From the NCBI GenBank assembly GCA_937902445.1, contig CALELJ010000043.1, positions 1 to 18,290 of the forward strand: a stretch of 18,290 nt of DNA. Reading direction: 5' to 3'. Source of the stretch: an uncultured Treponema sp. (GTDB lineage: Bacteria; Spirochaetota; Spirochaetia; Treponematales; Treponemataceae). The notes beneath the pieces were generated by a model, which saw nothing but the letters and a program-made list of their open reading frames with translations, was not told the DNA's origin and did no database searches. Positions 1 through 5,337 of this stretch are shown piece after piece (position 1 is the first letter of the stretch; the number at the start of each line of letters is the position of its first letter). Position numbers and translations under genes: made by a program.

Positions 1-1
1 C

Positions 2-187
2 AAAAATAATAACACCTTAAGTATTAGTTTCGAATTAGGAGCACCAAAAGAAAATAAAGAATATGTAACACAATTTATAAATAAGTATTTTATGTTTCAC
101 CTTTCTTATTCCGTACGGTATCCTCTCCCACCCATGCGGACTAAAAAACAGCTTACCAAATACATTTTCGGCAGACTGTCCTCTTAA
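2..187 (+). CDS. Possible C-terminal end of a truncated ORF (window edge)
   Basis: Only one plus-strand frame is open from the left edge; it runs 61 codons to a TAA at 185-187. The first 40 or so residues look protein-like (for example ISFELGAPKENKEYVTQF) and use AT-rich codons; the last 20 are basic and proline-rich. I do not recognise the family. The segment is more AT-rich than the main genes of the window, and the dispersed repeats begin about 70 bases after the stop, so this may be the tail of a gene of different origin or a decayed remnant. The start lies outside the window. It could also be a chance open frame in AT-rich DNA. Confidence 0.3.
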   Translation, partial: KNNNTLSISFELGAPKENKEYVTQFINKYFMFHLSYSVRYPLPPMRTKKQLTKYIFGRLSS

Positions 188-254
188 CTTTAATGCAATT
201 TTTGCAGAATTCAAAAAATTCGTTGGAAAATTTTAATAATGATAACAATAAGTT

Positions 255-295
255 AAATGGATTACCACGCCGATTCTCGGCTCGCAATGACAGAG
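255..295 (+). repeat. Dispersed REP-like repeat A, copy 1
   Basis: This 41-base segment matches 675-715 with two differences. Its core holds CCGA-TTC-TCGG, flanked by ATTAC and GCAAT, so it folds as a small hairpin with an imperfect base (copy 2 has ATTGC and pairs perfectly). From memory, similar elements of the form ATTGCCACG...CTCGCAATGAC are scattered in many bacterial genomes. It is non-coding. Confidence 0.8.
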
Positions 296-327
296 TGTCC
301 GCCAATATGGACGCGGACCCTTCGACT

Positions 328-360
328 GGCTCAGGGATCCTTTTCGGGCTCAGGGATCCT
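328..360 (+). repeat. 14-base direct repeat pair, GGCTCAGGGATCCT
   Basis: The 14-mer GGCTCAGGGATCCT occurs at 328-341 and again at 347-360, separated by five bases. It overlaps the reversed CTGAGC/GTCGAAG element, so it is probably a partial duplication of that dispersed repeat. Confidence 0.75.
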
Positions 361-377
361 AGGCTGCTGCAGGGTTG

Positions 378-393
378 CTGAGCGCAGTCGAAG
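378..393 (+). repeat. CTGAGC-n3-GTCGAAG dispersed element
   Basis: CTGAGC, a 3-base spacer and GTCGAAG are seen here, at 3951-3966 in the same orientation, and at 320-334 in the opposite orientation with a 2-base spacer. Three copies in two unrelated intergenic regions show that it is a dispersed repeat. From memory, this family is widespread in bacterial intergenic DNA. Confidence 0.7.
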
Positions 394-415
394 CACACTG
401 CTTTGCCATGCAAAC

Positions 416-431
416 GGGGACAGACCCCTAG
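416..431 (+). repeat. Dispersed repeat B, copy 1 (GGGGACAGACCCCTAG)
   Basis: The 16-mer is identical to 721-736. It is a partial inverted repeat (GGGG against CCCC). Copy 1 ends only 14 bases before the ATG of the small hydrophobic peptide, so it forms part of that gene's 5' region. Confidence 0.8.
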
Positions 432-445
432 AGACACAGCTTGCA

Positions 446-535
446 ATGAATATTGACAGATTTATTGCTGTTGTTGCATGTGCAGCAACAGTTGTCTGCT
501 CTATTATTGCAGTTCTCACCTACCTTTTTAGATAG
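446..535 (+). CDS. Putative type I toxin: 29-residue hydrophobic peptide
   Basis: The ATG at 446 opens a 29-codon frame ending in TAG. The peptide has a short polar start (MNIDRF), one hydrophobic segment of about 20 residues (from about residue 7 to 26) and a terminal Arg. This is the usual form of the membrane-acting toxins of type I toxin-antitoxin systems, for example the holin-like/TxpA-type peptides of Firmicutes. The context supports it: a hairpin terminator for this transcript lies at 611-646, and a convergent antisense RNA with its own promoter and terminator covers the 3' untranslated region. There is no clear Shine-Dalgarno sequence and no obvious promoter; repeat B lies 14 bases upstream and may have replaced them. 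The frame is open upstream to 257, but that part only translates repeats. Assignment to a named family is inference. Confidence 0.6.
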   Translation: MNIDRFIAVVACAATVVCSIIAVLTYLFR

Positions 536-541
536 AACGAG

Positions 542-641
542 AAAAAAAATGGCCGCCCAGTCGCAACACTGAGTGGCCTTGTGTCCCTAAGGGACATTAA
601 ATAAACCTGTGGAGACGACCAAATGTTTGGGCGCTTCCTTT
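542..641 (-). ncRNA. Putative antisense RNA antitoxin (about 100 nt)
   Basis: On the minus strand, TTGACG (676-671), a 17-base spacer and TATCTT (653-648) form a promoter predicting a start near 641. The RNA would run leftward through the complement of the toxin terminator hairpin (638-611), a small TGTCCC/GGGACA hairpin (596-582), and end at an 11-pair stem (578-568 with 561-551; one wobble and one mismatch in one orientation) followed by a run of eight T (549-542). That last element is a textbook intrinsic terminator. The RNA would be complementary to the 3' untranslated region of the toxin mRNA over about 100 bases, like RatA for txpA or SR4 for bsrG. Confidence 0.6.
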
Positions 642-646
642 GTTTT
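611..646 (+). terminator. Intrinsic terminator of the small peptide transcript
   Basis: The arms GGAGACGACCAAA (611-623) and TTTGGGCGCTTCC (626-638) pair with two mismatches and a tight AT-rich loop, and are followed by TTTGTTTT (639-646). It faces the plus strand and would end the toxin mRNA roughly where the antisense RNA begins. Confidence 0.65.
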
Positions 647-647
647 A

Positions 648-676
648 AAGATACTATAAAAAACTCATATCGTCAA
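648..676 (-). promoter_or_regulatory. Promoter of the antisense RNA
   Basis: Minus-strand TTGACG at 676-671 (5 of 6 consensus), a 17-base spacer, and TATCTT at 653-648 (4 of 6). A second possible -10, TATAGT, sits too close (12-base spacer). The -35 box abuts repeat A copy 2. Confidence 0.5.
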
Positions 677-715
677 ATAGATTGCCACGCCGATTCTCGG
701 CTCGCAATGACAGAG
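675..715 (+). repeat. Dispersed REP-like repeat A, copy 2
   Basis: Second copy of the 41-base element at 255-295, with two differences. The arms ATTGC (681-685) and GCAAT (704-708) pair perfectly around an inner CCGA/TCGG hairpin. It is followed at once by repeat B copy 2. Confidence 0.8.
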
Positions 716-720
716 AGTAT

Positions 721-736
721 GGGGACAGACCCCTAG
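721..736 (+). repeat. Dispersed repeat B, copy 2
   Basis: Exact copy of the 16-mer at 416-431. In both places repeat B follows repeat A in the same order and orientation (120 bases after A in copy 1, 5 bases after A in copy 2), so the pair behaves as a composite unit. Confidence 0.8.
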
Positions 737-743
737 GGGGCCG

Positions 744-771
744 TGGTCATTTTGAAAATTCGTGCTATATT
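744..771 (+). promoter_or_regulatory. Candidate promoter of the Aat-like gene (extended -10)
   Basis: TGGTCA at 744-749 (weak -35), a 16-base spacer, and TGC-TATATT with the -10 at 766-771. Transcription would begin at or next to the ATG at 778. Confidence 0.35.
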
Positions 772-777
772 CTCTGT

Positions 778-1680
778 ATGGACATTCAGGACATTTACAC
801 ACAGATGGTATATGACAATGCGGCTAAAATCAGTTCCGCCTGTGAACTTGAAGATATGGATCAACTGCTGGAAAGGAATTTCATCCGCAACTGCTGGCTT
901 TTCAATGACTCCGACGGCCTTGAATGTTCCGTAAAGGAAACGGTTTTCGAGGAAGCTGTATGCGATACCTTTGACGAGGATATCATCAGAAAGGCGCTGG
1001 AACTTGGCTTTTATCCCATGTCGCTCAGGAAAAGGGTCACAAGGCTTTCGGAATTACCGGAGACGGAACTCAACTCGCGCACCCTGGACCAGCTTATGGG
1101 CCTTGAGATCTACAGGAACATCCTTACGGTAAAATACCACATGAACAAGCTCATTGTTTTTCCAGAGGATCTTCACGTGTCAAAAAAAATGGCGGGCTGG
1201 ATCAAGGGAAAATTCGCAGGGTACACCCTTGCCTTCAACAGGAATTTTGACCTTTGCCTTGAGGAACTTCTGAAGGCCTACCCGGACACATGGTTATGCA
1301 CGGAACTTGTGGAGAAGCTTAAATTGATAAACCGCAGTCCGGATGAAAAAGTCAGTGTCGATTCGGTTGAAATCTGGCACGACGGAACTCTTGTGGCCGG
1401 AGAAATCGGATTCATCACCGGCAACGCCTACGCAAGCCTGAGCGGATTCCACAAGGAAGATGACGCCGGAACATTGCAGATGTGCGCCCTGGGCCTGTAC
1501 CTCAAAAACAACGGATTCGCCTACTGGGATCTTGGAATGGAACTTGAATACAAGTACAGGTACGGAGCCACCGCCTGTGACCGTGAGATGCAGATGGATC
1601 ACTGGAAGTCTCTTTCAAAAAAGAAAGCGGAATTCCCAAAAGAGGAAATCCCGCTTGCAAGTTTTCTTGAGAAGCTTTAG
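778..1680 (+). CDS. Leu/Phe-tRNA-protein transferase-like protein (GNAT fold)
   Basis: The 300-residue protein resembles Aat, the enzyme that moves Leu or Phe from tRNA onto N-terminal Lys/Arg of proteins for the N-degron pathway. The Aat-like part is about residues 150-280: RNFD near 155, SVEIWHDGTLVAGEIGF near 196-212, a Ser-containing SLSGF near 220, then GTLQMCALGLYLKNNGFAYWDLGM (231-254, read as two adjoining blocks) and YRYGA near 261. The last blocks look closer to the divergent Aat-like proteins of eukaryotes than to E. coli Aat. About 130 N-terminal residues have no feature I recognise. An upstream in-frame ATG at 682 lies inside repeat A and would translate repeats, so I start at 778; TATATT ends 6 bases before this ATG and no Shine-Dalgarno is visible, suggesting a leaderless mRNA. 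It could be a GNAT acyltransferase with another substrate. Confidence 0.7.
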   Translation: MDIQDIYTQMVYDNAAKISSACELEDMDQLLERNFIRNCWLFNDSDGLECSVKETVFEEAVCDTFDEDIIRKALELGFYPMSLRKRVTRLSELPETELNSRTLDQLMGLEIYRNILTVKYHMNKLIVFPEDLHVSKKMAGWIKGKFAGYTLAFNRNFDLCLEELLKAYPDTWLCTELVEKLKLINRSPDEKVSVDSVEIWHDGTLVAGEIGFITGNAYASLSGFHKEDDAGTLQMCALGLYLKNNGFAYWDLGMELEYKYRYGATACDREMQMDHWKSLSKKKAEFPKEEIPLASFLEKL

Positions 1681-1692
1681 ACGCAGCCGGCC

Positions 1693-2478
1693 TTAGTTTG
1701 CCATTGATGCAGGTCCCTTTGTCTTTGCCACAAGCTTTGCCTGTGTGTCAGGGTTGTACATGGCAAGCACTTCAGATGCAAAGTTTGAGTCAAGCTCTGC
1801 TCTGTAGTTCTGGATCTGCGAAATGTAGTTGAGTGTTGTCTGAGGTGTGTTGTTTCTGCGTACCTTGTTTGTTCCGGCGTTGTACATTGCAAGAGCTGCA
1901 ATGTCGTTTCCGGCAGTGTTGAGACAGAATCTCAGATGTGCAAGTCCATAGCGTGCGGAAATCTTTGGATCGTAAAAATCCGATTCCTCAAGCTTTGGGA
2001 AACTTGTGTTGTTAAGCTGAAAAAGTCCACGGTCAATGCTTCCGTTTGTATTTTTGTGCATTGCATTGATCCTGAATTTGCTTTCCGTATGTGCCAGTGC
2101 AAATGCAAGTGAAAGAGGAATGCTGTATTCGTCTGCGTACTGAAGGATTGCATCAGAAATCTCACGGTTGTTTACAACGCGGCTGTAGTACCATTCAACT
2201 GCTGCACGGCTCTGAGGCTGGCGGTAAAGAACAAGACCTGTGTCTTCCTTCTTTTTGTTTTCGATTACAAGTTCAGGATATTCTTCTTCAAAAAGATTCT
2301 CGTATGAAACCTTCTGGTCCTGAGCAACTTCGTAATAAGATTCCAAAGGAATCACTTCATGATTGCCCTTGTCTTCAGGAATAAAAACTACAGTACAAAC
2401 ACAGACAATAACAAAAAACACACTGAATGCAACTGTTCCTGAAACGAGCTTGATTAAATCCTCGCGGTTAAATCCCAT
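1693..2478 (-). CDS. Membrane-anchored lytic transglycosylase (SLT domain)
   Basis: The 261-residue protein has a short cytoplasmic start, one membrane segment (about 11-33), a linker, and an SLT/lysozyme-like domain (about 105-215). The domain carries the catalytic Glu in ALAHTESKF (E132), GLFQLN (151-156) in place of the usual GLMQ, and the conserved AMYNAG (197-202). It would cleave the MurNAc-GlcNAc bond of peptidoglycan on the outer face of the inner membrane. An upstream in-frame ATG (2547) exists, but ATG at 2478 is preceded by a good Shine-Dalgarno (GGGAG) and gives the better start. The gene converges on the Aat-like gene with 12 bases between the stops. The DRG before LFQ is unlike the canonical AxGLMQ, but the active site looks intact. 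Confidence 0.85.
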   Translation of the reverse strand: MGFNREDLIKLVSGTVAFSVFFVIVCVCTVVFIPEDKGNHEVIPLESYYEVAQDQKVSYENLFEEEYPELVIENKKKEDTGLVLYRQPQSRAAVEWYYSRVVNNREISDAILQYADEYSIPLSLAFALAHTESKFRINAMHKNTNGSIDRGLFQLNNTSFPKLEESDFYDPKISARYGLAHLRFCLNTAGNDIAALAMYNAGTNKVRRNNTPQTTLNYISQIQNYRAELDSNFASEVLAMYNPDTQAKLVAKTKGPASMAN

Positions 2479-2549
2479 TGTTTTCTCCCGATATCCAAAA
2501 TTTACTTTATCATGACAAATTCGCAAAAAATGTTCAAGAGAATTCAATG

Positions 2550-2595
2550 AAATTCACATGAAATCCTTACGGTTTTTCGCAATCAGTGTGAATTT
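2550..2595. repeat. 9-base inverted repeat between two minus-strand genes
   Basis: AAATTCACA (2550-2558) and TGTGAATTT (2587-2595) are perfect inverted copies 28 bases apart, between the stop of the 148-residue gene and the start of the transglycosylase gene. It could be a loose stem-loop or an operator; there is no T-run, so it is not a standard terminator. Confidence 0.3.
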
Positions 2596-2598
2596 ATA

Positions 2599-3045
2599 CT
2601 AAAATTTTACAATATTTCCGTTCTTGTCTGCTATTTTTTCGTCTTTTGTGAAATAGATGTAATGCTTGTGTTTTGCGCTGAGTTCTTCCATAAAGTAGTC
2701 AGTGTCGGCTTCCGCAGGGATTGCAAAACCGATGATGTTCTCGCAGTCCTTGATGCGTCTTGCGCAGTGCTTCATGCTGGCTACGAAATTTTCTTTTTCT
2801 TCTGCTGAACCACACTCTGCGTCACAAACCGGAATGACAAATCCGTAGGTGTCATTTTCTTCCATAGCCTTGAACTGGTCCCTAAGGTCTGCAAGAAATT
2901 CCTCGTTGTAGGAATCCTCGTCAAGGCCAACCTGGGTCCATCTGACTTCACGCTCAGTGATGGATCCGCCATTGAGTTCCGCCTTTGTTCCGTCCAAAAA
3001 ATAAAGAACATTTTTTTCTGACTTGAATTTTGCTTCTAATTTCAT
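2599..3045 (-). CDS. Hypothetical 148-residue soluble protein
   Basis: I do not recognise this family. The protein is acidic, has no signal peptide or membrane segment, and begins MKLEAKFKSEKNVLYFLDGTKAEL (two adjoining blocks), suggesting a beta-rich N-terminus. A central Cys-containing part (CDAECG near residue 75, then an alpha-helical ASMKHCARRIKDCENIIGF) precedes a charged C-terminus (YIYFTKDEKIADKNGNIV). It is transcribed divergently from the tetR-type gene, with a 9-base inverted repeat in the 112-base gap, so it may be that regulator's target. There is no Shine-Dalgarno; TATATT (minus strand, 3057-3052) ends 6 bases before the ATG, suggesting a leaderless or very short leader. The coding character and length make it a likely real gene. 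Confidence 0.7.
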   Translation of the reverse strand: MKLEAKFKSEKNVLYFLDGTKAELNGGSITEREVRWTQVGLDEDSYNEEFLADLRDQFKAMEENDTYGFVIPVCDAECGSAEEKENFVASMKHCARRIKDCENIIGFAIPAEADTDYFMEELSAKHKHYIYFTKDEKIADKNGNIVKF

Positions 3046-3064
3046 GGTGGAAATATACTATATT

Positions 3065-3096
3065 AATTGAAAATATGGTAGCCGGATTTTTCAATT
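3065..3096. promoter_or_regulatory. Candidate TetR operator (palindrome in the divergent promoter)
   Basis: AATTGAAAA (3065-3073) and TTTTCAATT (3088-3096) form a perfect 9-base inverted repeat with a 14-base spacer. It lies between the two divergent starts and overlaps the -35 box (3095-3100) of the tetR promoter, which is where an autorepressing TetR protein would bind. Confidence 0.5.
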
Positions 3097-3123
3097 TACA
3101 AAATGCCCTTTGTATTCTATAAT
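3095..3123 (+). promoter_or_regulatory. Sigma-70 type promoter of the tetR-type gene
   Basis: TTTACA (3095-3100), a 17-base spacer, and a perfect TATAAT (3118-3123). The predicted start near 3130 leaves a leader of about 28 bases with the Shine-Dalgarno GAGGA. Confidence 0.7.
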
Positions 3124-3157
3124 ATGGTGTTACTGTTTTTATCACGAGGATCTTTCT

Positions 3158-3808
3158 ATGGCGGAAAAAATAACATCAGACAAAGTAATCAGGGCTTTTC
3201 TTGACGCAGCTTTCATGCGCTCGGAAGGAAACACAAGTCTTGCTGATATTGCTGACATCCTGCACATAAAGAAAGCATCCCTTTACAATCATTTTGAAAG
3301 CCGTGATGACATCATTGAAAAAACTCTGGACTCATGTACTGACTACCTTCGCGCCATCAGTTTCATTCCAGGTGACATTGCATCCGTTGCAAAGAAATAT
3401 CCGGCAGACACTGTACTCAAGGGAATTGTGAGCCGCTATGTGAAGATGCACGAGAAGATGCCTCTTTTCCAGATCTACACTTTTGTTGAGAGCATGAAAT
3501 ATTTCAACAGGAGAGCTGCCGACATCATCATTGAGGAAAACGCAAAACTCGTCGAGCAGACAGAAAAAACACTGCAGGAACTGGTCAAGTGCGGAAAAAT
3601 CAAAACAGACGAAGAAAAGATTCGTCCTGCAGCAAAATGGTTTGTTTCCGGAATTAACGACCTTCTTGGCAGATACCTTATGGCACGCAAGCAGGTCGTC
3701 ATGACTAATCCAAGATCAGGCGATGGTGAACTTTTCCAGATTGAGCCTGATGAAAAGGCCCTTGAAAGAATCAACTATCTGGTTGAAGAATTCTTCAAGA
3801 TGCTTTGA
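3158..3808 (+). CDS. TetR/AcrR family transcriptional regulator
   Basis: The 216-residue protein has the usual TetR layout. The N-terminal DNA-binding domain (about 8-55) includes NTSLADIADILHIKKASLYN and HFESRDDI, the helix-turn-helix signature of the family; the rest is an alpha-helical ligand and dimer domain with no recognisable ligand motif. An upstream in-frame ATG at 3110 would precede the -10 box, so ATG 3158, with Shine-Dalgarno GAGGA 7 bases before it, is the start. It is divergent from the 148-residue gene and has a palindrome over its promoter, so autoregulation and control of that neighbour are likely. The ligand is unknown. Confidence 0.9.
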   Translation: MAEKITSDKVIRAFLDAAFMRSEGNTSLADIADILHIKKASLYNHFESRDDIIEKTLDSCTDYLRAISFIPGDIASVAKKYPADTVLKGIVSRYVKMHEKMPLFQIYTFVESMKYFNRRAADIIIEENAKLVEQTEKTLQELVKCGKIKTDEEKIRPAAKWFVSGINDLLGRYLMARKQVVMTNPRSGDGELFQIEPDEKALERINYLVEEFFKML

Positions 3809-3812
3809 TTAA

Positions 3813-3933
3813 ATCCGTGTAATATGTAGGTACTCGGACCCTGGGCGAAAGCAGTTGATAACCTGGAAACCGGGAACGCCTTAACTTTCGCCCCAAGAAT
3901 TGCAAGGGCAATTCTTGGATGATGAGAACGGAT
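3813..3933 (+). ncRNA. Candidate structured non-coding RNA (multi-stem)
   Basis: The gap between two convergent genes folds into nested perfect stems. ATCCGT (3813-3818) pairs with ACGGAT (3928-3933) to close the whole. GGGCGAAAG (3843-3851) pairs with CTTTCGCCC (3885-3893); inside it is CCTGG-AAA-CCGGG (3862-3874), with one U-G pair that favours the plus strand. Next is CAAGAATTGC (3894-3903), loop AAGG, GCAATTCTTG (3908-3917). The AAGG loop can pair with CCTT (3879-3882), a possible pseudoknot. There is no T-run, so it is not a terminator. It does not match any riboswitch, 6S, SRP, tmRNA or small ribozyme consensus I can recall. It may be an independent RNA or a 3' element of the tetR mRNA; no clear promoter is seen. 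Confidence 0.5.
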
Positions 3934-3950
3934 ATCTAAAGACAGGCCCC

Positions 3951-3966
3951 CTGAGCAGCGTCGAAG
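3951..3966 (+). repeat. CTGAGC-n3-GTCGAAG dispersed element, further copy
   Basis: CTGAGC, a 3-base spacer and GTCGAAG, as at 378-393, set between GGCCCC and GGGTCC, which allow a weak hairpin. It lies between the structured RNA candidate and the end of the glucosaminidase gene. Confidence 0.65.
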
Positions 3967-3999
3967 GGTCCGGCAGCAAGTAAATATACTTTTTATTTC

Positions 4000-4578
4000 C
4001 TATTTAGATTCCAGCCTTACAAGCAACGCTTCCAGTTTCTCGGAATACTGGCGGTCAGCCGCCCATGTTCCGGCAAGGCCTTCTATAGTCGGAGACTTAC
4101 CTCTTGGATTCACGTACTTGTATCTAGGGTCGATGCATTCGTTTTTAAGCTTTACGTCGGCACCTGTAGCATAGGCATGAAGATGCTGAACATGAGCACG
4201 CACTCCAAGGCGTTCCGTGTCAAACCAGAGTCCCCTCTGTTCCTCGTTGATGGCACCAAGTCCGCAGTAGTTGTGCATTTCCTCGGTCACAAGGTTTCCA
4301 AAGCGAAGGAATCCAGTTTCGTGGCACATCTGAATGAAGGCACAGTCGCTGTTTATTCCCTCGTCACCTGCTTCCTCGATGTAGAGGGAAGCAAGAAGGT
4401 TGACGGTGTCCTCGTCGGCATCAGGATTGTTTGCCATGAAGAACGCAGAAAGTTCCGCAGCCGACATTATCCCCCTGTCACTGAGATTGCGGGAAATATG
4501 TCTGCCGTGCCTTGATGAAACGCAGGACGCAAAAACAAAGGCCGCAAGAACCAGCGCAGCATAAAAAAATCTTTTCAT
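4000..4578 (-). CDS. Glucosaminidase-domain lipoprotein
   Basis: The 192-residue protein starts with a lipoprotein signal peptide (MKRFFYAALVLAAFVFASC; Cys19 as the lipidated residue), followed by a Ser/His/Arg-rich linker. Residues about 40-190 form a glucosaminidase domain of the FlgJ/LytG type: QMCHETGFLRFGN with E87 as the likely catalytic acid, then NYCGLGA and GVRAHVQHLHAYA, which are typical of this family. It would cut peptidoglycan between GlcNAc and MurNAc from a membrane anchor. It starts 3 bases after the UMP kinase stop, so it is the last gene of that operon. No clear terminator follows before the structured RNA region. FlgJ-like flagellar function is possible in a spirochaete but not shown here. 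Confidence 0.82.
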   Translation of the reverse strand: MKRFFYAALVLAAFVFASCVSSRHGRHISRNLSDRGIMSAAELSAFFMANNPDADEDTVNLLASLYIEEAGDEGINSDCAFIQMCHETGFLRFGNLVTEEMHNYCGLGAINEEQRGLWFDTERLGVRAHVQHLHAYATGADVKLKNECIDPRYKYVNPRGKSPTIEGLAGTWAADRQYSEKLEALLVRLESK

Positions 4579-4581
4579 CTG

Positions 4582-5319
4582 CTAGATTCCGTAAATAGTA
4601 GTTCCGATGTAGTCAGTTCCGTTGAGGATAGCCTCGATATTGTCGATGTTCTTTCCTGCGGCACAGATTACCTTGAGCCCCATTTCCTGAGCTTTTTTTG
4701 AGGCAATAGGATCAAAAGGACAGTTCTTGCCAGGAACCCATTCATCGCCTACCATCTTGCGGAAATCAGTCCATGTGATGCTGTCGATAGGTTTTGCATC
4801 AGGATTTTTTCTTGGATCGTCAGTATAGACTTTCTCGATGTTTGAAAGGTTTACGACTGTGTCTGCCTTGAACTGCTCGGCAAGGTACACGGCGTCAGTG
4901 TCTGTAGAAAAACCAGGCTTCCATCCGGCTGCGACAATGATTCTTCCCGTAAAGTCACAGAGCTTTGTAGGATCAGTGATTACAGGCTGCTGGCACAATG
5001 GACCAAAAACAGTTTTAAGGATCTGGGCATTGAGTCTTGTGGCTGTGATTCCAATCCAGTCGCAGGCATAGTTTGTCTCATCCTCGTTTGCAAAGGAAAG
5101 CATTTTTTTCTGGCTGTCGTCAAACTTGGCGGCAATTGCCTTGTATGCATTCTGATATACGCGGGCAGGAGCTCCACCACCGGCAACAAAAACAAGACGA
5201 GCATCCTTGTTCTCTTCAAGCCATCTGCAAACCATCTTGCTGAAAGATGCAAGAAGTTCAACGTCAACACTGTCAGGTGCGATGATCGATCCGCCTACGG
5301 AAAGTACTTTAGTAATCAT
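4582..5319 (-). CDS. pyrH: UMP kinase, archaeal/spirochaete type
   Basis: The 245-residue protein belongs to the amino-acid-kinase superfamily and would phosphorylate UMP to UDP. Motifs: SVGGSIIAPD at the N-terminus (phosphate-binding Gly loop), VAGGGAPARVYQNAY near 45-60, GWKPGFSTDTDAVYLAE near 133 (nucleotide and acceptor binding), NLSNIEKVYTDDPRKNPDAK (Asp-Pro motif), and PFDPIASKKAQEMGLKV near 200. The short ends and PFDPIASK favour the archaeal/spirochaete subfamily (as in TIGR02076) over typical bacterial PyrH. ATG is preceded by AGAGGA. It lies 18 bases after the pseudo-transglutaminase gene. Another amino-acid-kinase activity is possible but less likely. Confidence 0.85.
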   Translation of the reverse strand: MITKVLSVGGSIIAPDSVDVELLASFSKMVCRWLEENKDARLVFVAGGGAPARVYQNAYKAIAAKFDDSQKKMLSFANEDETNYACDWIGITATRLNAQILKTVFGPLCQQPVITDPTKLCDFTGRIIVAAGWKPGFSTDTDAVYLAEQFKADTVVNLSNIEKVYTDDPRKNPDAKPIDSITWTDFRKMVGDEWVPGKNCPFDPIASKKAQEMGLKVICAAGKNIDNIEAILNGTDYIGTTIYGI

Positions 5320-5337
5320 AATATATCCTCTATATAA

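Larger units (their letters stand above)
188..445. other. Gene-free repeat-rich stretch
   Basis: No credible gene is seen here. Open frames on both strands translate pieces of short dispersed repeats (peptides such as DPSTGSG or PEPVEGS) and should be treated as artefacts. The stretch contains the REP-like hairpin element at 255-295, two copies of a CTGAGC/GTCGAAG element (320-334 reversed, 378-393 forward), a 14-base direct repeat (328-341 and 347-360), and a GGGGACAGACCCCTAG element at 416-431. Confidence 0.6.

Noticed and set aside
257..535. A 92-codon plus-strand frame ending with the small peptide
   Set aside because: The first 63 codons translate the dispersed repeats (A, CTGAGC element and B). 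Only the last 29 codons, from ATG 446, look like a real peptide.
682..777. N-terminal extension of the Aat-like gene from an earlier ATG
   Set aside because: These 32 codons lie in repeats A and B and would put the predicted -10 box inside the gene. The ATG at 778 is better.
2550..2595. Inverted repeat as an intrinsic terminator
   Set aside because: The arms are AT-rich, the loop is 28 bases and no T-run follows on either strand.
3783..3798. 16-base perfect palindrome TTGAAGAATTCTTCAA at the end of the tetR-type gene
   Set aside because: It lies within codons for VEEFFK (GAA GAA TTC TTC is self-complementary by nature), so chance plus codon use explains it.
3813..3933. Structured region as hammerhead ribozyme, riboswitch or simple terminator
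   Set aside because: No CTGATGA/GAAA core, no recognisable riboswitch consensus, no downstream gene on the same strand to control, and no T-run after the hairpins.
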